From the NCBI RefSeq assembly GCF_001468485.1, contig NZ_LODI01000005.1:3630-67629 (forward strand): a DNA stretch of 64,000 bases. Direction: 5' to 3'. Source of the stretch: Pseudoalteromonas sp. H71 (GTDB lineage: Bacteria; Pseudomonadota; Gammaproteobacteria; Enterobacterales; Alteromonadaceae). The notes beneath the pieces are model-generated. The model was not told where the DNA came from. It did not search any database and was given only the letters and a program-made list of their open reading frames with translations. Shown here in pieces: positions 9,116 to 17,022 of the stretch. The stretch's first letter is position 1, and each line of letters begins with the position of its first letter. Made by a program: the position numbers and the translations under genes.

Positions 9116-11656
9116 TTGGAACTTAGAACTTTACGCTACCATTCACTAGCTGTTGCCATTTTGATATTTATATTTTTTATTATCAATACATTGGCTTCTA
9201 ATTTAGTAGTGCCTACTCGTTACACAATTGATAAAACATCACCAATGTACCTCAATCACGCCTACTACATTGATGAAACCAAAAGCAAAACATTCGATAC
9301 AATTATTAAGCAACCGAATTTACTCACCCATGCCCCTTTTTCAGAAATTCCTTGGAGCTTTACTCAGCAAAATTATTGGCTGTTTCTTGATTTAGAAAAC
9401 AAAAGCCAAAAAAGTCAAAAGGTGGTGGCTCACTTTGATAACCCAATGGCCGATCACTTAACAGTCTATCGCTTAGACAAACAAAACCAGATACTACAAA
9501 CATATAAATTGGGCGATAGAGAAGAAAAACTGACTTTGTTTCAGTACAGCGTGCCACACATCAACTTTTTAATGGAGCAAAAGTCATCGCAGCGCCTCGT
9601 AATTAAGGTAGATACGGTAGGCATTAGTAAAACACCTATCAATTTATACCGCGATAAAGAATTTGTAGATCTCATGCGTTCTCAAACAGGTATTTGGGGA
9701 ATATTTGCTGGCGTATTACTCATGGCTGCACTGTACAACCTAGTACTCTATTTTGGCATAAAAGACCGTGTTTACCTTGTTTATATTGGTTACATAATTA
9801 GCGCACTGATACTAATGGGTATTGTGCTTGGATTTGGTTTTTACCTCTGGCCTTTAGAGTGGCAACTATTTTTTCATCACAAAGTCATTGTGAGTAATTA
9901 CGCAGTTTCGTTTTTTACTCTCGCCTTTTGTACTATGTTTTTACGCTACCATAAAGATAAGTGCTGGCGATACACAATGAGCAAAGCCTTGCTTTATCTT
10001 ATGTTTATTTTGGGGGTAGCTAGCTTTTTTATTCCTGAAAACATTGCTGCGCCACTCTTTTTTTGTGTATTAGCACTACTATATGTTGCATGTTTTATAT
10101 TAATTTATAAAAAACTGCGTAGTGGTTTTAGATGGGCTAAATTTTACGTTTTTTCGTGGGTGCCACTTATTTTAGGTGCATTAATACAACCACTAGAGCT
10201 CACAGGCGTTATTGATTACAGTTTTACCTCTCGCCACGCCTTTTTGGTGGCAATTTTATGTGAAATTGTATTAATGGCTATGGCGCTGGCAGATCGCGTA
10301 CGCTATCAACGAGAACGTGCTTTATATCATGCTACCCACACTCAGCAAACTAAGTTGCTCAATAGCTCTAAGCTCAAACAAGCATTTATGGCACTGCAAA
10401 GCCAAAACCGCTCTACCACTTTGTGCCTAATTAAAATATGTCATTTCAATTCGCTTAATACCATTATTACATCAACCCAAGGTTATACCCTCATAAAGCA
10501 TATTGCTGAGCGACTAGAAAATGAATTAATGCATGAAAGAGAGTTTGCAAATCTTGAAACCGATTTAAATAACAGTCCTCGGCTGGCTGATTTAAACAGT
10601 GGTGTATTTGCTTGTATTTCAACTAAAACTCAAAACTCAGATATACTCAAAACGGTGCTTGCAAAAGTAATTAGTAACCTTCCTAAACAATATGAAATTA
10701 AAGGTTTAAGCCTGCAGCTCAATTACACAATAGGCATTAGTAGTGCAAACCAAAGTAATGATTTTGAATACTGGTTAAAGCGCGGTTATTTAGCCTTAAA
10801 AGATGCAAAAGGGCGTGTAGATCGCGTTGCGTCGTCCGCGGTTAATAACAACATAATAATGGATGTTAGTTTGGCAGCTCATTTGCAAAAAGCGATCAAA
10901 ACAAACCAACTTGCCCTGTATTACCAGCCACAAATAAATTTAGTCAATAATCAAGTCACAGGAGCTGAAGCACTTCTTCGCTGGCCTGACCCAACCTATA
11001 ATAATATTTCGATTGAAGAGCTTATAACTTTGGCTGAACATACAGGCATAATTAACGAGCTCACCTTATGGGTTATTGAACAAGCTTGTAAAGATATTGT
11101 AGAGCTAATAAACAGCGGCCATAAAGAGCACACGATTAGTGTTAACTTAAGTGCTAAAAACTTAGCCATTAATAACTTAGCTGAAAAAATAGAAAATATA
11201 TTAATTAAGCATCAGGCTCCCGCTCACTTACTTAAGTTTGAATTAACTGAATCTGCTTTTGTAGAAAGCCAAAACGTGCTTATTAAATTAGTTGATGAAT
11301 TATCAGCTTTGGGCATAAAAGTTGTACTGGATGACTTTGGCACAGGTTACGCATCATTGAGCTACCTTGTTAATTACCATTTTAGCGAACTAAAAATAGA
11401 CAAGTCATTCGTTTTTGACTTAGTCAATAATCCAGCTCACCAAGTCATAGTGCAAACATCAATTGATATGGCGCATCAGCTTAATTTATCAATTACTGTA
11501 GAAGGTGTTGAAACCCAAGAGATCCACCAGCTATTAAAACAAATGAATGCAGACCGCGCACAAGGCTATTTATACGCTAAAGCATTACCTTATCCTGAGT
11601 ACATTAACTTCTTAAAAAGCCAATACAGTTTAAAAATGTTAGACTCTTCTTTTTAA
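9116..11656 (+). CDS. 7TM-DISM sensor with degenerate GGDEF and intact EAL domain (predicted c-di-GMP phosphodiesterase)
   Basis: 846-residue inner-membrane protein. After a first membrane segment (about 13-30) comes a periplasmic beta domain of the 7TMR-DISM extracellular type (about 35-170), then seven membrane segments (about 190-395). The cytoplasmic GGDEF-like domain (about 430-575) has 'NSGVFACIS' where GGDEF is expected, so it should not make c-di-GMP. The EAL domain (about 595-840) keeps 'GAEALLRW' near 616, 'SVNLSAKNL', 'FELTESA', 'VLDDFGTGYASL', 'LKIDKSFV' and 'EGVETQE', so it should hydrolyse c-di-GMP. The start is TTG at 9116 with a weak upstream AAGTAAG. The input signal is unknown. 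Confidence 0.9.
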   Translation: MELRTLRYHSLAVAILIFIFFIINTLASNLVVPTRYTIDKTSPMYLNHAYYIDETKSKTFDTIIKQPNLLTHAPFSEIPWSFTQQNYWLFLDLENKSQKSQKVVAHFDNPMADHLTVYRLDKQNQILQTYKLGDREEKLTLFQYSVPHINFLMEQKSSQRLVIKVDTVGISKTPINLYRDKEFVDLMRSQTGIWGIFAGVLLMAALYNLVLYFGIKDRVYLVYIGYIISALILMGIVLGFGFYLWPLEWQLFFHHKVIVSNYAVSFFTLAFCTMFLRYHKDKCWRYTMSKALLYLMFILGVASFFIPENIAAPLFFCVLALLYVACFILIYKKLRSGFRWAKFYVFSWVPLILGALIQPLELTGVIDYSFTSRHAFLVAILCEIVLMAMALADRVRYQRERALYHATHTQQTKLLNSSKLKQAFMALQSQNRSTTLCLIKICHFNSLNTIITSTQGYTLIKHIAERLENELMHEREFANLETDLNNSPRLADLNSGVFACISTKTQNSDILKTVLAKVISNLPKQYEIKGLSLQLNYTIGISSANQSNDFEYWLKRGYLALKDAKGRVDRVASSAVNNNIIMDVSLAAHLQKAIKTNQLALYYQPQINLVNNQVTGAEALLRWPDPTYNNISIEELITLAEHTGIINELTLWVIEQACKDIVELINSGHKEHTISVNLSAKNLAINNLAEKIENILIKHQAPAHLLKFELTESAFVESQNVLIKLVDELSALGIKVVLDDFGTGYASLSYLVNYHFSELKIDKSFVFDLVNNPAHQVIVQTSIDMAHQLNLSITVEGVETQEIHQLLKQMNADRAQGYLYAKALPYPEYINFLKSQYSLKMLDSSF

Positions 11657-11679
11657 ACATCTTTAGGGGCTATGTAAAG

Positions 11680-12489
11680 ATGCAAGGCACACTGCGTAAA
11701 TTAAAATCGAGTTTAACAGAACCCGTTCAATATCATCTTCCCGTTGGTGAAGAGCTAGTTGACTTAAATGCCTTTATAGGTAAAGAGCTAACGCTTACTT
11801 TTAGCGGCACTATTTTGTGCGCTAACTGCGGTAAAAAAACCAAAAAAAGTTATTCTCAAGGCCATTGTTTTGTGTGCATGCGTAAGCTGGCTAGCTGCGA
11901 TATGTGCATCATGAAACCTGAAACTTGCCATTACGATCAAGGCACATGCAGAGAGCCACAGTGGGGCGAAGAAAACTGTATGATCCCACATTATGTGTAT
12001 TTAGCTAATACCTCAGGCTTAAAGGTGGGAATCACACGCCATACACAAATTCCTACGCGTTGGGTTGATCAAGGCGCCACTCAGGCTTTACCTATATTTA
12101 AAGTGCAAACACGCTTGCAGTCGGGCTTGGTAGAAGTTGCATTAGCCGAGTTTATTGCCGATAAAACTAATTGGCGTAATATGCTTAAAGGTCAGAACGA
12201 AGTTATAGATCTCAAAGCCGCTGCCGCTGAACTTATTCCGCAAATTAGCGAAAAATTAAACGAGCTTAGTGAGCTATTTGGCGCAACAGCCATAGAGCAA
12301 TTAGATGAAAACGTGGTTGATTTAAACTTTCCAGTCACTGAATACCCAACCAAAATCAGCTCATTTAACTTTGATAAAAACCCCGTTGTAAGCGGTATTT
12401 TACAAGGTATTAAAGGCCAATATTTAATATTTGATAACGGCGTTATTAATATACGAAAATTTACCTCATACGAAGTAACCGTAGGCTAA
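11680..12489 (+). CDS. DUF2797 family protein with zinc-binding cysteines and a GIY-YIG-like segment
   Basis: 269 residues, starting 23 bp after the preceding gene. The N-terminal third is beta-rich and is followed by a cysteine cluster beginning 'CANCGKK' at 47-53 and continuing 'CFVCMRK' and 'CDMCIM', a likely structural zinc site. Then 'HYVYLANTSGLKVGIT' followed by an Arg and a conserved 'RW' resembles the core of GIY-YIG-type nucleases. The family is known from many Proteobacteria under the DUF2797 name. I know of no demonstrated function, so nuclease activity is only an inference from that motif. A short ORF starts 2 bp after its stop, so the two are probably co-transcribed. Confidence 0.75.
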   Translation: MQGTLRKLKSSLTEPVQYHLPVGEELVDLNAFIGKELTLTFSGTILCANCGKKTKKSYSQGHCFVCMRKLASCDMCIMKPETCHYDQGTCREPQWGEENCMIPHYVYLANTSGLKVGITRHTQIPTRWVDQGATQALPIFKVQTRLQSGLVEVALAEFIADKTNWRNMLKGQNEVIDLKAAAAELIPQISEKLNELSELFGATAIEQLDENVVDLNFPVTEYPTKISSFNFDKNPVVSGILQGIKGQYLIFDNGVINIRKFTSYEVTVG

Positions 12490-12491
12490 CT

Positions 12492-12785
12492 ATGTTAAAC
12501 AGCTTTCCACAGTTAATGGTTATCTATAATGAGCTTGAAATAGCACACAACCAGCAAGAGCAAAATGAGTGCTTACATGGCATTACATCAAGTGAACTGA
12601 ACGATGTGAGAGTGATTAATAAACAAGGTGAATACCTTAACTTGCAGGGTCAACTTTTCTCAGCCTTAACTGAAGAACAGCTAGCACAGCTTGTTACTGC
12701 TCATTTACTAAATGAAGGGCGTTGTTGTCTAGGTAAAATTAAAACGCTAACTACTTCACAGGCATTTGATTTACTCGGGCTTTAA
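12492..12785 (+). CDS. small conserved hypothetical protein (97 aa)
   Basis: I do not recognise this family. The product is soluble and acidic-to-neutral with two adjacent cysteines ('EGRCCLGKIKTL'). There is no signal peptide or membrane segment. Its ATG lies 2 bases after the DUF2797 stop, so the pair is probably translated from one message and may work together. It ends 15 bp before the 3' end of the convergent deacetylase gene. Confidence 0.6.
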   Translation: MLNSFPQLMVIYNELEIAHNQQEQNECLHGITSSELNDVRVINKQGEYLNLQGQLFSALTEEQLAQLVTAHLLNEGRCCLGKIKTLTTSQAFDLLGL

Positions 12786-12800
12786 ACACAGTGTTAATCA

Positions 12801-13718
12801 CTATTTCTCGCTAAGCACTTTAATATGCGCTACAGCACTTCTACCCAATGCTGATAGCGCATAACCTCCTTCCAGATACGATACAATCCCGCTACAGCCG
12901 TTTTCTTTTGCAACTTTGCATAGCTGTTCAGTTAACCAAATATAATCGTCTTCTACAAAGTTCAGACTTGCCATGTCATCTTCTACATGTGCGTCAAAAC
13001 CTGCACTTATAAATAACAACTCGGGCTTAAAAGCCTTTAATTTTTCTAACCATTGAGTATTAAACACCTCTTTTAAATCGTCGCCATTACTGGCAATGGG
13101 TAACGGCGAATTAACAATATGGCTATTGTTTTTTACAGCTGTATTTGGGTAAAACGGGTATTGAAATAACGAGCAAAGCAATACACTTTCATCATCAATA
13201 AAAATATCTTGGGTTCCATTGCCATGGTGCACATCAAAATCAGCAATCGCAATTCGTTTAACTCCTTTGCTTTGGGCATACTTAACAGCAATAGCTAAGT
13301 TGTTAAATACGCAAAATCCAGATGATGCGTTTTTGTTTGCGTGATGACCAGGCGGGCGTACAGAGCAAAAAGCCGCATCTAGCTTATCTGCTAGTATTTC
13401 ATCTACAGCTAACAGCCCGGCACCTACAGCGCGCTCAATCGCTTTAAATGAGTCAGGGCAAAGCCATGTATCGCCATCGAGGCTATTTAACCCCTTTTGA
13501 GGAATTAAGCGCTCAACTAAGTTTACAAGCGACTCATCGTGCGCTAATAAATAATGTTCTCGCTGAGCTTTAGGGGCTTGTAAATGCTTTAGCCCCACAT
13601 CGACGCCACTGGCGAGTAAGCGGTCGGTAATTGCATCTAAGCGCTCGGGGCACTCTGGGTGGTCGTCTATCATTTTATGTTTACGGCAATGAGGGTGTGA
13701 AATAACTGCAGTACGCAT
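12801..13718 (-). CDS. histone deacetylase-like amidohydrolase (AcuC/AphA family)
   Basis: 305-residue zinc-dependent deacetylase fold with the full active site visible: 'RPPGHHANK' with His125 and His126, zinc ligands Asp162 and His164 in 'ADFDVHHGNGTQ', zinc ligand Asp242 in 'SAGFDAH', and the catalytic Tyr286 in 'YLEGGYALSA'. Bacterial members remove acyl groups from acetyl-lysine, acetylpolyamines or related amides. The substrate cannot be read from sequence. Start ATG at 13718 is preceded on the minus strand by TAGGAGCATTTT. It appears to be monocistronic, with a terminator of the upstream serine hydrolase gene 40 bp ahead of it. Confidence 0.92.
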   Translation of the reverse strand: MRTAVISHPHCRKHKMIDDHPECPERLDAITDRLLASGVDVGLKHLQAPKAQREHYLLAHDESLVNLVERLIPQKGLNSLDGDTWLCPDSFKAIERAVGAGLLAVDEILADKLDAAFCSVRPPGHHANKNASSGFCVFNNLAIAVKYAQSKGVKRIAIADFDVHHGNGTQDIFIDDESVLLCSLFQYPFYPNTAVKNNSHIVNSPLPIASNGDDLKEVFNTQWLEKLKAFKPELLFISAGFDAHVEDDMASLNFVEDDYIWLTEQLCKVAKENGCSGIVSYLEGGYALSALGRSAVAHIKVLSEK

Positions 13719-13758
13719 AAAATGCTCCTAAGTAAACTAGTATGAGCGTTTAATATAA

Positions 13759-13782
13759 CAAAGCCACCTAACGGTGGCTTTG
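13759..13782 (-). terminator. hairpin terminator after the serine hydrolase gene
   Basis: Perfect 10-bp stem CAAAGCCACC (13759-13768) / GGTGGCTTTG (13773-13782), loop TAAC. It lies 37 bp past the stop of the minus-strand gene 13819-15360 and is followed on that strand by TTATATTAAA. Confidence 0.7.
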
Positions 13783-13818
13783 CGACTTTGGTGTATAACT
13801 ATATAACCCGAGCGTTAA

Positions 13819-15360
13819 TCATTTGGTTTTTAAATTTAGGTTTCTAAAGTCAAAACTAAAGTCGGTAACCGCTGTTGAAACCGCCTGCATGCTCGCACGC
13901 TTTACACGGTTTGCAGTGCTCATTCCAAAATGTATAAACGCATCGGCCTCAAGTAGCTTTTCGTCCCACTTAACAATAAACGTGTTGCCAGTGTAGTGCT
14001 CAAGCTCCCCTTTTAAACGCTTTGTATGAGTAAAATCAATTCGTAACTTACCATCTAGCTCTTCAATAATGACATCGCCATACCAATCGTCATGCAATGT
14101 GCCCGTGTAATTTATATTAGGTAACTGTGGCTGATAATCCGCAGGTGCAGATGGTGTAGCATTAGCGTACGCATATTGTTTTCCTTCAAAATGCTTTTTG
14201 GCCAAATCTTCGACCCAATCTTTGTCCTCTAGATTGAGCACATCCTCAAGTACTTCGTGTGTAACTGCACTTAAGGCACTAAATGCTTGCTGGTTAGACA
14301 AAATAACAATACCGAGTTTTTTTTCTGGAAGCAAAGTGACTTGCGACACCATCCCTAAAATACCACCACCGTGGCCTAGTTTTTTAAACCCGTGGTAGTC
14401 CTCTATACTCCAACCTAACCCATAGCCTCTAAACTGTTGATGATATGCCTCAAAGGCACTTTTAGACGCCATAGAGGTTATATGTGGGTGCCACATTTGC
14501 GCTTGTTGTTTTTCACTAAACAATTGCTCGCCATTGGGCATTTTGCCACCAGCGAGTTGAGTTAGTAGCCATTGACTCATATCGCTTACACTGGATGCGA
14601 TAGCGCCTGCTCCTCTAAAATCTTCTAAGTAATTTACAAAAAATGGATGCAGGCTCCCCTCCATTGGAATATGCCCTATTGCCCAGTTTTTGTTACTTTT
14701 TGGAATACGCGAAAAACCTGCGCGTGAATTGGTCATTTTTAGCGGCTGTAAAATATGTTTTTCAACGTAATCGTTCCAACTCATTCCAGATACACGCGCT
14801 ACAACTTCACCCGCAGTCACAAACATTAGGTTGTTATATGCGTACCTACTACGAAAACTGCTAGCTGGTTTTAAATATTTTAACCCCGATAGAATATCAT
14901 CGACTGATTTATCTGTGCTTGGCCATATCATTAAGTCGCCTTGCCCAAGCCCTAAGCCACTGCGGTGGCTTAATAAATCACGAACTCGCATTTCACGGGT
15001 TACATATGAGTCGTATAACCTAAATTCGGGTAAATGGTCTATTACGCGGTCATCCCAGCGCAATTTCCCCTCATCGACTAATTTAGCTAACGCGGCACTG
15101 GTAAATGCTTTTGTATTTGATGCTATACCAAATAACGTATCTTTATTTACTTCAGCCTTTGTATTTAGGTTTGCCGTACCAAACCCCTTTGCTAGCACAA
15201 CCTCGTTATTTTCAACAATCGCAACCGCCATTCCCGGTACATCAAAGCGTGCCATAGAGGTTTTAATTACGTCTTCTATTTTGTTGGTATCAACCTGTGC
15301 CCAACTGCTAAAAGTAGTACTGGCTAGCAGTGCAAAAGCCGCTAATTTGGTCAGTTTCAT
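13819..15360 (-). CDS. exported serine beta-lactamase-like hydrolase (class C / S12 peptidase fold) with C-terminal beta domain
   Basis: 513 residues from the ATG at 15360, preceded on the minus strand by AAAAGGACTGAT; a longer in-frame start at 15390 is less likely. The signal peptide is 'MKLTKLAAFALLASTTFSSW' with cleavage near 'WAQ'. The catalytic motifs of the penicillin-recognising fold are all there: Ser81-Asn-Thr-Lys84, Tyr175-x-Asn177, and His330-Gly-Gly. A DUF3471-like beta domain follows from about residue 410. The family includes esterases, D-amino peptidases and cell-wall enzymes, and a true beta-lactamase is unlikely given the extra domain. It is the last gene of the LysE / glutamylcyclotransferase-like / hydrolase operon. 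Confidence 0.88.
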   Translation of the reverse strand: MKLTKLAAFALLASTTFSSWAQVDTNKIEDVIKTSMARFDVPGMAVAIVENNEVVLAKGFGTANLNTKAEVNKDTLFGIASNTKAFTSAALAKLVDEGKLRWDDRVIDHLPEFRLYDSYVTREMRVRDLLSHRSGLGLGQGDLMIWPSTDKSVDDILSGLKYLKPASSFRSRYAYNNLMFVTAGEVVARVSGMSWNDYVEKHILQPLKMTNSRAGFSRIPKSNKNWAIGHIPMEGSLHPFFVNYLEDFRGAGAIASSVSDMSQWLLTQLAGGKMPNGEQLFSEKQQAQMWHPHITSMASKSAFEAYHQQFRGYGLGWSIEDYHGFKKLGHGGGILGMVSQVTLLPEKKLGIVILSNQQAFSALSAVTHEVLEDVLNLEDKDWVEDLAKKHFEGKQYAYANATPSAPADYQPQLPNINYTGTLHDDWYGDVIIEELDGKLRIDFTHTKRLKGELEHYTGNTFIVKWDEKLLEADAFIHFGMSTANRVKRASMQAVSTAVTDFSFDFRNLNLKTK

Positions 15361-15373
15361 ATCAGTCCTTTTA

Positions 15374-15865
15374 TTATTGATGCACTGCAAATTCTATTGC
15401 CGCGCGCTCTTTATTAGGATCGCTCTTTTGTGGGCGATTAAGTATGGCATTACTGTAAGCCTTTGGTACGCCCGCTTCAAGTGCTCCGCGATGAACGTGT
15501 TTAACGTACCAATCGTAGGGTAAAATACTTTCGTCATGAGTATTAGCAATATAACAATGAGTATCAATAATTTCCCCGGTTAACAGCTCAACCTTTATAT
15601 CTACACAATCGTAACCAGGGCCTTCTATTGCATCTAAAGTGACCTTTTCGTTAGCGTTAATTTCATATACTACACCGTATACTAAGGCATCCGCTTTATC
15701 AGCTTTTTGAATGCTGCATTTACCTGAGCCATCAGAAAAAAGCATATCAAAGGTCAACTCATACCCTTTAAGCACTGCTGTACCAATACGCTTAGCATTT
15801 GGCAAACGTGCCAACAAACGATTAGACGACATGTTAGATCCAAACGAAAAATTATATAAGGGCAT
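15374..15865 (-). CDS. gamma-glutamylcyclotransferase-like protein (AIG2/GGCT fold)
   Basis: 163 residues. The N-terminal 'YNFSFGSNMSSNRL' is the substrate-binding loop of the gamma-glutamyl cyclotransferase fold, which converts gamma-glutamyl amino acids into 5-oxoproline plus the amino acid. 'GVVYEINANEKVTLDAIEG' contains the usual catalytic-acid position ('LDAIEG'). No signal peptide. It ends 13 bp before the start of the serine hydrolase, so they share a message. The pairing with a LysE exporter could mean handling of gamma-glutamyl amino acids or peptides, but that is inference. Confidence 0.8.
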   Translation of the reverse strand: MPLYNFSFGSNMSSNRLLARLPNAKRIGTAVLKGYELTFDMLFSDGSGKCSIQKADKADALVYGVVYEINANEKVTLDAIEGPGYDCVDIKVELLTGEIIDTHCYIANTHDESILPYDWYVKHVHRGALEAGVPKAYSNAILNRPQKSDPNKERAAIEFAVHQ

Positions 15866-15891
15866 ATTTACTCCTACTTGTATTGCATAAA

Positions 15892-16518
15892 TTAAATAAC
15901 AACGCGAATAGCCAACGCAATTAAAATAACGCCAATACCTCGGTCAAACCAGTAGCCGTGTTGCTGAAAAAAACCACGAACATAGGCTTTAGAAAGTACC
16001 AACGAGAGCGCAGAAAACCATGCCCATGTGGCAAGCGCCATATAAATACCGTAACCAATTTGTATACTCAGTGGCGTTGTTTGGCTTATCACCAAGGTAA
16101 ATAACGACATAAAAAATAACGTTGCTTTTGGATTTAGTGCATTAGTGAAAAAACCACGCCTAAAAGCAACCCAAATAGACTCTTCAGGGGCTTGTTTGTT
16201 TTCAATATTTTCGGCTGATGATTCACTCGGCTTAGCGGCTCTTAATGCTTGTATGCCAAGGTAAGTCAAATAAGCGCCTGCAACATACTTAAGTGCCATA
16301 AATAAGCTGGGCGATTGAGATAAAATAAGCGCCACACCTAATACACAATAAGCGATGTGTAACAAAATAGCGCCGCCAACACCTGCACTCGTCCATAATG
16401 CGTTTCGCCTACCTTGTTGTACACTTTGCTTAAGCACAACAGCAAAATCAGGACCTGGGCTCGCAACAGCAAAAAAGTGAGCAATCACAATTAATAAAAA
16501 TTCATCTAGGTATTCCAT
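15892..16518 (-). CDS. LysE/RhtB family amino-acid exporter
   Basis: 208-residue inner-membrane protein with about six membrane segments. The signature 'FFAVASPGPDFAVVLKQS' near residues 15-32 and 'AGAYLTYLGIQALR' are typical of the RhtB/LysE superfamily, which exports amino acids or their derivatives using the proton gradient. The substrate cannot be assigned. The ATG at 16518 is preceded by AAGGACAAGT. Its first 17 bases overlap the end of the upstream truncated lipoprotein frame. It is the first intact gene of a three-gene minus-strand operon. Confidence 0.9.
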   Translation of the reverse strand: MEYLDEFLLIVIAHFFAVASPGPDFAVVLKQSVQQGRRNALWTSAGVGGAILLHIAYCVLGVALILSQSPSLFMALKYVAGAYLTYLGIQALRAAKPSESSAENIENKQAPEESIWVAFRRGFFTNALNPKATLFFMSLFTLVISQTTPLSIQIGYGIYMALATWAWFSALSLVLSKAYVRGFFQQHGYWFDRGIGVILIALAIRVVI

Positions 16519-16771
16519 ACTTGTCCTTGCTAGTTTGGCGAAATGGCGCTAAGGTTTTTTCCTCCAATGCTAAGGATGGGTGATTGGGTGTAGTAAATAT
16601 TGCTGCACCTAAAGTGGCACCCACTAGAAATTTATCCGCGTACGCATCTTTTAAGGTCATATTACGACTTGGTTGAACAGCGGTTTGCTCTGCTACTATT
16701 TGTGAACAACTACACAAAATAAGTGTAAAAATGGCAATTAGCCCAAAATGAGGTCTTTTCATGTGAGTCAT
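16502..16771 (-). pseudogene. truncated lipoprotein, possible N-terminal remnant of a GH10 xylanase
   Basis: The 89-residue frame has a lipoprotein signal 'FGLIAIFTLILCSC' with a plausible lipobox. It continues 'TLKDAYADKFLVGATLGAAI', which resembles the beginning of the mature domain of family 10 endo-beta-1,4-xylanases, where 'LKdayk..FliGaA' is common. It stops after about 45 further residues, where a xylanase would continue for some 300, and its end runs into the start of the LysE gene. I read it as the 5' remnant left by a deletion. A short stand-alone lipoprotein is the alternative. The family call is from memory of the motif only. Confidence 0.4.
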
Positions 16772-16933
16772 AGTATCAACTTTTTGGTCAATTATATTTT
16801 ATAAGATTCATTGTAATGAAAATTACCTTCATTGCAGTTTATTTCAATGGTACTGCTATTATGTTTTTTAGTGAATTTACTCTGCTCAGGCTTTATAAAA
16901 GGATGTCCAAAATAGAGTGGCTTAAATTTTTTG

Positions 16934-16963
16934 TTGACGTTATTGCGGGGGGGGGGGTAATTT
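16934..16963 (+). promoter_or_regulatory. putative phase-variable promoter: 11-G tract between -35 and -10
   Basis: A -35-like TTGACG (16934-16939) is followed by an 18-bp spacer made of GTTATTGC-type sequence plus a run of 11 G (16947-16957). The -10-like TAATTT (16958-16963) comes next. A homopolymer of this length is very unusual in this AT-rich DNA. Slippage during replication would change the spacer length and so promoter strength, as known for poly-C or poly-G spacers of Neisseria opc and porA and Bordetella fim promoters. The downstream gene encodes an exported protein. The hexamers are my reading; no transcript data exist here. Confidence 0.5.
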
Positions 16964-17022
16964 ATGTTTAGGCAGTGTTTTTTAGCCTATTAACTCAAAT
17001 TAAACAAAAAAGGAATTTTAAT

